From Porticoccus sp002390525 (GTDB lineage Bacteria; Pseudomonadota; Gammaproteobacteria; Pseudomonadales; Porticoccaceae), in the NCBI GenBank assembly GCA_943846655.1, contig OX044352.1:434001-498000 (forward strand): DNA of 64,000 bases, given 5' to 3'. The first letter of the stretch is position 1; each line of letters starts with the position of its first letter. The translations under genes and the position numbers were made by a program. This document shows positions 36,344 to 45,369 of the stretch, piece by piece. Below the pieces are notes generated by a model. It was not told the DNA's origin, did no database searches, and saw nothing but the letters and a program-made list of their open reading frames with translations.

Positions 36344-37117
36344 ATGACGGAAATAATGACAGAGAAAGTAACACATGTGCATCATTGGAATGACACTTTG
36401 TTCAGTTTTCGAACTACTCGTGATCAAAGTTTCCGTTTCAAAAACGGTCACTTCACAATGATCGGATTACCATCAGAAGGTCGCCCACTTTTAAGGGCCT
36501 ATAGTTTCGCTAGTGCTAATTATGAAAACGAACTTGAGTTTTTTAGTATTAAGGTTCCTGATGGAGCGCTCACCTCGAAACTACAGAACCTTGTAGTAGG
36601 TGATGAAGTTTTAGTTGGTAAACGCTCACATGGTACTCTGATTCCGGATAATATGATTCCTGGAAAATATCTTTATCTATTGAGCACTGGAACTGGTCTT
36701 GCACCCTTTATGAGCATCATAAAGGATCCCGAGATTTACGATCAGTTTGACCGTGTGATACTTACCCACGGCGTTCGTGAAATATCAGAGTTAGCTTATG
36801 CTGATTATATTGAAAATATATTGCCAAATGATGAATATTTAGGCGAAATAGTCCGTGAAAAATTAGTTTACTATCCTACAGTAACTCGTGAACCCTATAA
36901 AAATAATGGGCGTTTAACTGAACTAATGACCAGTGGGAAATTATTCTTAGACTTAAACCAACCTCATCCTAACGTAAATGACGATCGTTTTATGATTTGT
37001 GGAAGCCCAAGCATGATTAAAGATTTAGTGGCAATTCTTAAATCAAAAGATTTTACCGAGGCACGGAACATTAAACTTGGCCATTATGTTATTGAAAGAG
37101 CATTCGTTGAATCTTAA
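36344..37117 (+). CDS. fpr: Ferredoxin--NADP(+) reductase
   Basis: FAD enzyme that moves electrons between NADPH and ferredoxin or flavodoxin, often in oxidative-stress defence. The FAD motif is LRAYSFASANYE, the NADP-binding glycine loop is STGTGLAPFMS, and MICGSPSM and the C-terminal GHYVIERAFVES match the bacterial Fpr subclass. It has 257 residues, full length. It stands alone after the WecA-like gene, convergent with the photolyase-like gene 17 bases away. Confidence 0.95.
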   Translation: MTEIMTEKVTHVHHWNDTLFSFRTTRDQSFRFKNGHFTMIGLPSEGRPLLRAYSFASANYENELEFFSIKVPDGALTSKLQNLVVGDEVLVGKRSHGTLIPDNMIPGKYLYLLSTGTGLAPFMSIIKDPEIYDQFDRVILTHGVREISELAYADYIENILPNDEYLGEIVREKLVYYPTVTREPYKNNGRLTELMTSGKLFLDLNQPHPNVNDDRFMICGSPSMIKDLVAILKSKDFTEARNIKLGHYVIERAFVES

Positions 37118-37134
37118 ATATAAATAACGAACGT

Positions 37135-38643
37135 TTAGTTTTTTTCGGTATTTTCTTTGATAAATTGCTCTGCTTTTTCAAAGATCAAAGTTTTCCGATC
37201 AATATCCATTCTATCTAGAGATCTAACTAGTACAGAGAGCCTAGGATTTGACTCATAAAACTTTCTGTTTTTTTCCATGAACCTCCAATATAGACCATCC
37301 ACCACATCACACCAATCCCCCTTTTTATAATTACTCATTTTCAATATATAATTAGAACCGCAAGTATAGGGTTTAGTGGACATCAGGCCGCCGTCTGCAT
37401 AAGTAGCCATTCCAAAAACATTTGGAGTCATAACCCAATCAGAAGAATCAACATACATCTCCATAAACCAGGTATAAATATTTTTAGGGTCTATTTCGCA
37501 GAGATTCATTAGATTACTAATTACCATTAATCTTGGTATATGATGACTATATCCGTCATCAAGGGCGGTTCTTATACAGTCATCAAGAGGTGATATTCCA
37601 GTTGTTCCGTCATACCAGCTAGATGTTAGACCGTTTTTATGGTTCCAATAATTCTGGTTCTGTTGGTACTCACCCTTTTCTTGATAGATCCCTCGAATAA
37701 ACTCTCTCCAACCTAAAATTTGTCTAATTAAGCCTTCTACTGAATTCAATGGAGTTGAATTTTGTTTTGCAAAAGAAAGTGTTTTATCAATAACGTTGGC
37801 AGGAGACAACAGACCAATATTCATCGATGCACTGAGACAGCTATGAAATAAAAAGTTTTTCCCTTCGAGCATCGCATCTTCATAGTGCCCAAAATTATCT
37901 AGCCGTTGTTTTAAAAAAATCTCGAGCTGCACTTGCGCAGATTTTCTAGTAACTGGAAACCAAATATTTTTTAATGAACCTGGATGACTTGGAAAATTGT
38001 TTTCGATGGCACTTATTACCGCATCATGATGAATCGACTGGGAGGTTTTTGGTATTTCTGGAATAGTTGTATTTGGTGGTATCTTTTTTCGATTATCCTC
38101 ATCAAACGACCACTTGCCACCAATAGGTTTTTTGTTTTCATCCAACAGAATATTGAATTTCTTTCTACCGAGTTGATAAAATGACGACATTCTGAATTTT
38201 TTCTTATCCTTAACAGCCTCATGAAATTCTTGCCTTGAAAACATAAACATCGGTGAACGATGAACTTTATAAGCTATTTTTTCTTTATCAAGCCTTGCAA
38301 CAATTTCAACTTCTAGTGGCTTATCTTCAATTTCAAAAAAATTTATCGTTTTTATCTGATTACTCATAACAAACTCTTTTAAAGAATCCGAATAAGGAAG
38401 ATCTTTTTTTCGTTGATCTAATTTTAGATAATGTACCTTTATACCATTGAGCTGTAATTCATCCCTATATTCTCTCATGGCACAAAGAAATAGGTAAATT
38501 TTAAGCTTATGGTGTTTTTCGTAAGTGCATAACCCATAGTCCTCCGCCATATATACTATTTTGCAGTCATATTCTTTTAGTATTTTGGGATCAAATAATT
38601 GATTCCCAAAGATTACAAATAAGTTGCTTGCGGTATCTGTCAT
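37135..38643 (-). CDS. Cryptochrome/photolyase-related protein (DPRP / FeS-BCP group)
   Basis: Flavoprotein of the bacterial photolyase-related family that includes PhrB, a (6-4) photolyase with an iron-sulfur cluster. The N-terminus (LFVIFGNQLFDPKIL) and the FAD-binding helical core (IRQILGWREFIRGIY, HHIPRLMVISNLMNLCEIDP, WVMTPNVFGMATYADGG) are clear in the 502 residues. Of the four cluster ligands expected, Cys382 is present, but the CxxC of the usual NYCxxC segment is replaced by NYKKGDW. Remaining nearby cysteines are Cys428 and Cys445. The cluster may be missing or held differently. It is convergent with fpr and divergent from djlA. Confidence 0.88.
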   Translation of the reverse strand: MTDTASNLFVIFGNQLFDPKILKEYDCKIVYMAEDYGLCTYEKHHKLKIYLFLCAMREYRDELQLNGIKVHYLKLDQRKKDLPYSDSLKEFVMSNQIKTINFFEIEDKPLEVEIVARLDKEKIAYKVHRSPMFMFSRQEFHEAVKDKKKFRMSSFYQLGRKKFNILLDENKKPIGGKWSFDEDNRKKIPPNTTIPEIPKTSQSIHHDAVISAIENNFPSHPGSLKNIWFPVTRKSAQVQLEIFLKQRLDNFGHYEDAMLEGKNFLFHSCLSASMNIGLLSPANVIDKTLSFAKQNSTPLNSVEGLIRQILGWREFIRGIYQEKGEYQQNQNYWNHKNGLTSSWYDGTTGISPLDDCIRTALDDGYSHHIPRLMVISNLMNLCEIDPKNIYTWFMEMYVDSSDWVMTPNVFGMATYADGGLMSTKPYTCGSNYILKMSNYKKGDWCDVVDGLYWRFMEKNRKFYESNPRLSVLVRSLDRMDIDRKTLIFEKAEQFIKENTEKN

Positions 38644-38727
38644 ACTAAGCTGGCCCTCTTTCTAGCGCATCTTTCAACTGTTATGATGGAACATTATAAA
38701 CGAACCACAACATAAGAGCGGATTACT

Positions 38728-39507
38728 ATGTATAAATTTATTTTTGCACTGCTAGGTTTTCAGCTGTTAGGTTTATTCGGTGCTTTTCTAGGTTATTGTA
38801 TTGGCAGTAGTATTGATCGAGCAAGAGTTTATGGAATTGGTGGTGTAAACCCTCTTGGTAACGCACGGCGTCAAAAAGTTTTCTTAGAAACAACATTTGT
38901 TTTAATGGGAAAACTAGCTAAAGCTGACGGCCATATTTCAAAAGACGAAATTAGTCATACTGAGGAATTTATAAAAAAAATAGGAATGACCGAACCTCAC
39001 CGACAGGTTGCGATCCAGCAGTTTAAAAGAGGAGCTGAAGCATCTGACGATGAAATTTCAAGCACACTAGACGTATTTTTTCAGGTATGCGGACAGACCT
39101 CTCAGTTAAAACAGGCACTTCTGATGTACTTAATCGTTATGGCGTTGGCTGATAACAATTTAGATTTATCTGAAGAAAAGTTTTTAGAAAAAATTGCGGT
39201 ACGGCTCGGTTATAGTCAAACTGAATTTAAAAATTTCGTGGAGATGATTTTTAACCAAAGCCATTTTTCTGGGAATGGTCCTACAAGTGAATCTAGCATA
39301 TCTGACGCGTATAAGGCTCTTGGCTTAACCAGTGAATCAACAGACCAAGAAATAAAGAAAACTTACCGCAAGCTAATGAGTCAAAATCATCCAGATAAAT
39401 TAATGGGGCAAGGTTTACCGGAGGATATGATTAAAGTTGCTACAGAAAGGTCACAAGAAATACAAGCAGCATATGACTATCTAAAAAAACATCGAACTGA
39501 AATTTAA
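38728..39507 (+). CDS. djlA: DnaJ-like co-chaperone DjlA (TerB and J domains)
   Basis: Membrane-anchored J protein that stimulates DnaK. It has an N-terminal hydrophobic anchor with a GxLxGxxxG-like pattern (LGLFGAFLGYCIGSSID), a TerB-like helical domain at about residues 50-150, and a C-terminal J domain with the HPD motif in RKLMSQNHPDKL. At 259 residues it is the usual length. Its stop overlaps the end of hexR, on the other strand, by 4 bases. Confidence 0.95.
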   Translation: MYKFIFALLGFQLLGLFGAFLGYCIGSSIDRARVYGIGGVNPLGNARRQKVFLETTFVLMGKLAKADGHISKDEISHTEEFIKKIGMTEPHRQVAIQQFKRGAEASDDEISSTLDVFFQVCGQTSQLKQALLMYLIVMALADNNLDLSEEKFLEKIAVRLGYSQTEFKNFVEMIFNQSHFSGNGPTSESSISDAYKALGLTSESTDQEIKKTYRKLMSQNHPDKLMGQGLPEDMIKVATERSQEIQAAYDYLKKHRTEI

Positions 39508-40361
39508 CTATTAATTGGTGCTCGTAAGCTCTCTAGTCCAATCTGAAGATCTAGCAGATGTTCTTGCAAATCACCCCCTTTGTGCTTAGCAACACCAATA
39601 GCTAGCACATCAATAATCACTAGATGGGCTATGCGTGAGGACAGAGGAGTGTAGATTTCAATATCTTCTTTGGCATCTATACAAATAGGAATTGTTCCAG
39701 CAAAAGCAATAGGTGTGTCTGAAGGCGAAATCGTTATTACTATTGCTCCCCTCTTTTTTACTTCTTCAATAGCATTGATTAGTGTGGTCGTTCTACCGGA
39801 TTGAGATATAGCGACCACAACGTCGCCAGGCCCCATTGATGTCGCAGACATGTTTTGAAGATGCGGATCAGCATATGCAGCAGTCGAAATTTGCAGCCTA
39901 AAAAATTTATGTTGAGCATCAAAAGCAACTGCTGCTGAGGCCCCAAAGCCAAAAAATTCTACTCTTTTTGCGGAACAAAGAGCTTCTACACCAAGATTAA
40001 GCATGTGCAAATCTATTGAATCTCTAGCCTTTAAAAGGGTGTCGACGGTTGAGTCAAAGACCTTAAATGTATATTCAGATACAGAGTCAGTTTCTGTTAC
40101 TGCGATTTTTCCTTGGCTTGGGCTCGATGCAAGCTGTTGAGCAAGAGCCAGTTTGAATCCCTGAAAACCCGAGAAATTTATTGCTCTACAGAATCTTACT
40201 ACTGTTGGCTCACTAACTTCTGCAGCCTCAGCTAAGTCAACGATTCTCATATGAATAACCTCAGCTAAATTATCTAAAATAAACTTAGCTACTTTCCGTT
40301 CAGATTTTCTCATGAGAGAAAAATTTTCGCTTATCGTATTTGTAAGCTCTGCAGGTTTCAT
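39504..40361 (-). CDS. hexR: HexR/RpiR-family transcriptional regulator
   Basis: Represses or activates sugar-metabolism genes in gammaproteobacteria, sensing a sugar phosphate (2-keto-3-deoxy-6-phosphogluconate for HexR). The N-terminal helix-turn-helix is VDLAEAAEVSEPTVVRFCRA. The C-terminal SIS domain includes FFGFGASAAVAFDAQHKFF and VVAISQSGRTTTLINAIEEV. The start is set to ATG 40361, which has AGAGGA seven bases upstream, in preference to the TTG at 40367. The gene has no sugar-catabolism neighbours here, so its targets lie elsewhere. Confidence 0.88.
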   Translation of the reverse strand: MKPAELTNTISENFSLMRKSERKVAKFILDNLAEVIHMRIVDLAEAAEVSEPTVVRFCRAINFSGFQGFKLALAQQLASSPSQGKIAVTETDSVSEYTFKVFDSTVDTLLKARDSIDLHMLNLGVEALCSAKRVEFFGFGASAAVAFDAQHKFFRLQISTAAYADPHLQNMSATSMGPGDVVVAISQSGRTTTLINAIEEVKKRGAIVITISPSDTPIAFAGTIPICIDAKEDIEIYTPLSSRIAHLVIIDVLAIGVAKHKGGDLQEHLLDLQIGLESLRAPINS

Positions 40362-40496
40362 AAACAAATCCTCTTTTAAAGACCTATTGTAGATAAATTA
40401 TAAGAAAATGTAATTGAAGCAATATAAGGATAAATAATGTTCTTTAAGTGTTCAATATCGACCCATTCGATTGTGGATCTGTTAAAATTCGATAAT

Positions 40497-42662
40497 ATGG
40501 ACGTTACATCTATACTTGACCCTCTAAATGCTGCGCAAAGAGAAGCAGTATCAAGCACTGACAAACATTTGTTAGTGTTAGCTGGTGCAGGTAGCGGAAA
40601 GACGCGTGTTCTAGTTCATCGAATTGCTTGGTTAGTACAAGTTGAAAATATATCACCACACAGTATCTTGGGCGTCACCTTTACTAACAAAGCTGCTAAA
40701 GAGATGAGAGGCCGTTTGGAAAACATGTTGGGAGCTTCCGTTTCAAACATGTGGGTAGGAACTTTTCACGGCCTTGCTCACAGGCTGTTGAAGCTACATT
40801 GGAAAGATGCAGGTTTGCCGCAAAACTTTCAGATCTTAGACAGTGACGATCAGCTCAGAACCGTAAAGCGTGTTTACCGTTTACTTGGTATCGACGATAG
40901 TAAATGGCCTTACAGACAAGCTCAAAGCTTTATAAATAAACAAAAAGATGATGGGCTTCGATCAAAGAATATGCCACCTGCAGATGATCCTTACCAGCGC
41001 ATTATGACCCAAATTTATATTGCATATGAGGATACGTGTGTCAGATCAGGTATGGTTGATTTTGGCGAATTACTTTTACGCGCATATGAGCTATGGTCAC
41101 AAAATCCAGCCTTACTGTGCCATTATCAGCAACGTTTTGATCAAATCTTAGTAGATGAGTTTCAGGATACAAATGCTATTCAGTATGCTTGGTTAAGGTT
41201 ACTTGCTGGCGATAGCGTTAGGATTACTGCAGTGGGAGACGATGATCAATCTATTTATGGTTGGCGTGGTGCAAAAGTTGAAAATATCTTAAATTTTAAT
41301 CATGACTATCCAGAAACTACCATAGTAAGGCTTGAGCAGAATTATAGATCTACTAAAAATATTTTATCTGCAGCTAATGCGGTTATTTCTCATAATACAG
41401 ATCGATTGGGAAAGAATCTGTGGACAGAAGAGATCGAGGGAGAGCCGATCTCACTCTATGCTTCGTTTAATGAGCATGATGAAGCTCGCTTTATATCTGG
41501 AACTATTGATGACTGGGTGAAAAATGGTGGTATGCGAGATGAGGTATCAGTTTTATATCGCTCTAATGCTCAATCAAGGGTTCTAGAAGAGGCACTATTG
41601 CGTGCACAAATTCCATATAGAATTTATGGTGGTCAGAAGTTTTACGAAAGACAGGAAATACGAAACGCTTTAGCATACTTACGATTAGTCGTTAATCGTA
41701 ATGATGATGCAGCATTTGAACGAATAGTAAATACGCCCACACGAGGAATAGGAGATAAAACTATTGAGGTATTGAGAGGGCTTGCTCGTGGTGAAAACAT
41801 ATCTATGTGGGATGCAGTAAAATTAGCAATTAGCGGTAAAAATTTCACAGGGCGAGCTTTGAGTGCTGTGCAGGCTTTTATGGATCTAGTCAACAAGCTA
41901 GATAAAAATTTCTCCGATCTCAGTTTACCAGATCAAACAGATAGTGTAGTTACTGAATCTGGCCTTATTGATTTTTATAGACGAGAAAAAGGTGATAGGG
42001 GGCAATCTCGGATTGAGAATCTGGAGGAGCTTGTTGTTGCATGCCGAGCTTTTGAGCCCGACGATGCAGAACAGTCAGCATTACCACAGTTTTTAGATCA
42101 AGCAGCTTTGGATGCCGGAGATAAACAAGCAGGTGAAAATGAGGATGCAGTTCAGCTCATGACACTTCATTCATCAAAAGGTTTAGAGTTCTCTATTGTT
42201 TTTTTGGCAGGTATGGAAGAAAACCTTTTTCCGCATAAAATGTCAATCGAAGATCCAGTAAGGCTCGAAGAAGAGCGTCGACTTGCTTATGTAGGCATCA
42301 CTCGTGCCATGAAAAAACTATACCTAACATTTGCTGAGTCTCGTCAGCAATACGGTACAGAAAGCTATAATACTGTCTCACGCTTTGTGCGTGATATCCC
42401 TACTGAGCATATAGAGGAAATTAGATTAGGTGGCAAAATAACAAGCCCTACAAGTTATGCAAAAAAATCTGTTAGTCAGTTTAGTGACGAGGGAACAGAT
42501 ACTGGTTTGAAGCTAGGGCAGAGGGTAATACATAAGGTTTTTGGTGAAGGGGTCATTTTGAATTTTGAGGGCAATGGACCTAACGCAAGAATACAAGTAA
42601 ATTTCTCTAATAATGGAAGTAAGTGGCTGGTTCAGTCTTACGCTAAACTTGAAGCTCTGTAA
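40497..42662 (+). CDS. uvrD: DNA helicase II UvrD
   Basis: Superfamily 1A 3'-5' helicase for nucleotide-excision and mismatch repair. The start at 40497 gives MDVTSILDPLNAAQREAV, matching UvrD of E. coli, and an upstream in-frame start is not needed. The Walker A GAGSGKTR is at residues 30-37, the Walker B DEFQDTN and motif III GDDDQSIYGWRGA follow, and LMTLHSSKGLEF and YVGITRAMKKL are motifs V and VI. The Tudor-like C-terminus (GQRVIHKVFGEGVIL) is present. It has 721 residues. It is transcribed divergently from hexR across a 135-base gap. Confidence 0.98.
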   Translation: MDVTSILDPLNAAQREAVSSTDKHLLVLAGAGSGKTRVLVHRIAWLVQVENISPHSILGVTFTNKAAKEMRGRLENMLGASVSNMWVGTFHGLAHRLLKLHWKDAGLPQNFQILDSDDQLRTVKRVYRLLGIDDSKWPYRQAQSFINKQKDDGLRSKNMPPADDPYQRIMTQIYIAYEDTCVRSGMVDFGELLLRAYELWSQNPALLCHYQQRFDQILVDEFQDTNAIQYAWLRLLAGDSVRITAVGDDDQSIYGWRGAKVENILNFNHDYPETTIVRLEQNYRSTKNILSAANAVISHNTDRLGKNLWTEEIEGEPISLYASFNEHDEARFISGTIDDWVKNGGMRDEVSVLYRSNAQSRVLEEALLRAQIPYRIYGGQKFYERQEIRNALAYLRLVVNRNDDAAFERIVNTPTRGIGDKTIEVLRGLARGENISMWDAVKLAISGKNFTGRALSAVQAFMDLVNKLDKNFSDLSLPDQTDSVVTESGLIDFYRREKGDRGQSRIENLEELVVACRAFEPDDAEQSALPQFLDQAALDAGDKQAGENEDAVQLMTLHSSKGLEFSIVFLAGMEENLFPHKMSIEDPVRLEEERRLAYVGITRAMKKLYLTFAESRQQYGTESYNTVSRFVRDIPTEHIEEIRLGGKITSPTSYAKKSVSQFSDEGTDTGLKLGQRVIHKVFGEGVILNFEGNGPNARIQVNFSNNGSKWLVQSYAKLEAL

Positions 42663-42705
42663 AAATTTTGATTTCTAATTTTAACTAAATGAAGTGATAC
42701 CAAAA

Positions 42706-43827
42706 ATGCTTATTAGATGTTTTTTAAAAAATTTATCCTTAATATTAATTTGTACCTTTACATTATCTGGATGCGGAGACTCGGAGAATAGAGCATTATC
42801 AGAGAAAACCGATAGTGTATTTGAGAAAAAGGTTTATAAATGGAAAATGGTAACTACTTGGCCAAAAAATTTACCAGGGTTAGGGTTTGCCGCAGAAAAT
42901 TTTTCGAAATTAGTAGGTAAAATGAGTGGGGGGCGCTTGCTCATAAAAGTTTATGGAGCTGGTCAGCTTGTTCCAGCACTTGAAGTCTTTGATGCTGTAT
43001 CCCAGGGCACAGCACAAATAGGTCATGGCTCCGCCTATTATTGGAAAGGAAAGATACAAACGGCGGCCCTATTCACCACAGTACCATTTGGTTTAAATGC
43101 GCAAGAAATGAACAGCTGGTTACATTACGGGGGCGGAATAGAATTATGGAGAGAGCTGTATGAGCCATTCAATCTAGTACCACTTGCGGCAGGAAATACT
43201 GGAGTACAAATGGCTGGGTGGTTTAATCGAGAAATTAATAGCATTGAGGATTTAAAAGGGCTAAAGATGAGAATACCCGGAATTGGCGGTGAAGTTATCA
43301 GCAAACTGGGTGTCGAAACAGTCAATATTCCAGGTGGAGAGCTATATACTGCAATGCAAACCGGTGTGATTGACGCCACAGAGTGGGTAGGACCATATAA
43401 CGATCTAGCACTTGGTTTTCATCAAGTAGCCAAATATTATTATTATCCGGGTTGGCAGGAGCCTGGACCCACCTTGGAACTGATAATAAATAAACAGTTA
43501 TACGACAGTTTACCTCAAGACTTGCAAGCTATAATCGAAGTCGCTGCACGGGCAATAAATCAAGACATGCTTGACGAATACACAGCTAGAAATCAAAAAG
43601 CACTTGATCTGTTAGTAAACACTCATGGGGTTCAGCTAAAAAAACTTCCAGATCCAGTATTATCTAAATTAAAAAATATTACACAAAAAGTCTTAAAAGA
43701 TATGGTAGCCAAGGACCCAGTATTTAAGAAGGTTTATGAGTCACAGGAAGCATTTAAAGAACAAATAAAAAAATATCATAAGATTTCTGAGCAATCCTAC
43801 TACCAAGCTAGAGAAATAAAGAATTAA
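42706..43827 (+). CDS. TRAP transporter solute-binding lipoprotein (DctP family)
   Basis: Periplasmic solute receptor of TRAP transporters, of the group that includes the alpha-keto acid binder TakP. After a hydrophobic signal the lipobox LSGC puts a lipid on Cys23, so it is membrane-anchored rather than free, which is unusual for DctP proteins. Family signatures: KMVTTWPKNLPGLGF, GQLVPALEVFDAV, TVPFGLN, and the ligand-site ATEWVGPYNDLALGF. The expected length is 350-380. No DctQ or DctM gene is adjacent; the partial dctM at the left edge is 42 kb away. A GTG at 42694 is an alternative start. Confidence 0.9.
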   Translation: MLIRCFLKNLSLILICTFTLSGCGDSENRALSEKTDSVFEKKVYKWKMVTTWPKNLPGLGFAAENFSKLVGKMSGGRLLIKVYGAGQLVPALEVFDAVSQGTAQIGHGSAYYWKGKIQTAALFTTVPFGLNAQEMNSWLHYGGGIELWRELYEPFNLVPLAAGNTGVQMAGWFNREINSIEDLKGLKMRIPGIGGEVISKLGVETVNIPGGELYTAMQTGVIDATEWVGPYNDLALGFHQVAKYYYYPGWQEPGPTLELIINKQLYDSLPQDLQAIIEVAARAINQDMLDEYTARNQKALDLLVNTHGVQLKKLPDPVLSKLKNITQKVLKDMVAKDPVFKKVYESQEAFKEQIKKYHKISEQSYYQAREIKN

Positions 43828-43858
43828 AATTACAAAAGATGAACCAATTATTATAGTT

Positions 43859-45301
43859 TTACTTTCGCCAATACATTGGCGTTATCAATATAAGACATAC
43901 AAATATTTCTAGACGCCCTAGAATCATCCCAAAACATAAAACATACTTTGCAAAGATACTTATATTAGCATAGTTCTCTGCAACCACTCCAAGTCCAGGA
44001 CCCAGGTTATTTAAAGACGCTGCGGCGGCAGACCAGGAGCTTTCATAATCTATACCCGTTGCCATTAACAATAAAATCATTAAATAAAATATCGCTATAT
44101 ATATACCAAAAAAAGCCCAGACACCGTCAGTAACCGAGTTAGGCACATTCTTATTTTTAATTTTGATTCGAAAGACACCGTTGGGATGGATGAATCTTTG
44201 CGTATGACAGATTATTTGTTTTGCGATAATTAGTACCCTGCCTATTTTAATTCCACCACCCGTTGATCCGGCGCAAGATCCGAAAAAAGAACATAAAATT
44301 AGAAAAAATGGTAAAAAACTAGGCCAACTCGTATATGCTTTTGTTACAAATCCTGTAGTTGTCATGATCGATACAAATTGAAAAACGCCATGGTATAAAC
44401 TGTCACTTTGACTATATACATTTGTAGAATATAAATAAATTACTACCAGAGCAGACCCAAATACAAGAATTGATAAATAGAGTTTAGCTTCCTCATTATG
44501 TAAATAATGTTTTAGTGATTTTCTTATCCAAGCATAATAATGTAACCCAAAACTCAGTCCAGAGAGAACCATGAAAATTATACAAATGATCATGATAGCT
44601 GGGGTGTCGTTAAAAAACCCCATACTTGCATCATGAGTTGAAAAACCACCAATTGCTACAGTGGAAAAGCTATGTGAAACTGCATCAAAAAAAGTCATCC
44701 CTGCGACCCAATAAGCGATAAGACAGCACAAAGTCAGACACATATAGATAATAAACAAAACTTTTGCTGTGTCTTGTATTCTTGGCGTTAGTTTCTTGTC
44801 GCTTGTTGCCCCAGCTCTATATAGTTCGATTACTCCAACACCAAGCATTGGCATTACTGCAATAGCAATCACGACTATACCTATGCCACCTAGCCACTGA
44901 AGCTGTTGCCGATAATAAAGAATCGATTTTGGAAGCAAGTCTAAACCTGATATTGCGGTTGCTCCAGTAGTGGTAAGCCCTGACATTGATTCGAAAATCG
45001 CATCTGTAACAGTGAGATTTATAGAGTCAGCTAGGTAAAATGGTAGAGCACCTACAATACCTAACTCCAGCCAAAACATTACGGTTATTAAGAGGCCATC
45101 TCGTGCACGAAGCTCTGTTTTTTTTGCGCTAAATGGCAGCCACATAATCATGCCTATTGAAAAAATAACGGCAAAAGACAGCAAAAAGTCCTGATGAGCA
45201 CCCTCTTCAAAAACGTAAGATACAAAAATTGGGGGCAATAAAGTTAGGCTGAATATCATCATCAGTATGCCAAGAACTTTTGAAATCATTGAAAAATTCA
45301 T
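43859..45301 (-). CDS. trkH: Trk potassium uptake system membrane protein TrkH
   Basis: Potassium channel-like transporter of the Trk system. Four pore segments are visible: SGLTTTGATAI, TVAIGGFSTHD, SIMTTTGFVTK and AAASLNNLGPGLG, each supplying a selectivity-filter glycine. The 480 residues carry about ten membrane helices. It is followed in the same direction by trkA, its cytoplasmic regulator, after a 68-base gap. In Pseudomonas trkH and trkA lie in this same neighbourhood of rsmB, fmt and def. Confidence 0.97.
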   Translation of the reverse strand: MNFSMISKVLGILMMIFSLTLLPPIFVSYVFEEGAHQDFLLSFAVIFSIGMIMWLPFSAKKTELRARDGLLITVMFWLELGIVGALPFYLADSINLTVTDAIFESMSGLTTTGATAISGLDLLPKSILYYRQQLQWLGGIGIVVIAIAVMPMLGVGVIELYRAGATSDKKLTPRIQDTAKVLFIIYMCLTLCCLIAYWVAGMTFFDAVSHSFSTVAIGGFSTHDASMGFFNDTPAIMIICIIFMVLSGLSFGLHYYAWIRKSLKHYLHNEEAKLYLSILVFGSALVVIYLYSTNVYSQSDSLYHGVFQFVSIMTTTGFVTKAYTSWPSFLPFFLILCSFFGSCAGSTGGGIKIGRVLIIAKQIICHTQRFIHPNGVFRIKIKNKNVPNSVTDGVWAFFGIYIAIFYLMILLLMATGIDYESSWSAAAASLNNLGPGLGVVAENYANISIFAKYVLCFGMILGRLEIFVCLILITPMYWRK

Positions 45302-45369
45302 AATTCTTTTATAGTTGTCCTAAGGCATTCGAAGCTATCTAGATAGCTTTATATAACCTAATATTTCAA

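Noticed and set aside
40376..40564. A minus-strand ORF across the hexR-uvrD gap
   Set aside because: It overlaps the start of uvrD, has no recognisable motif, and occupies a divergent promoter region.
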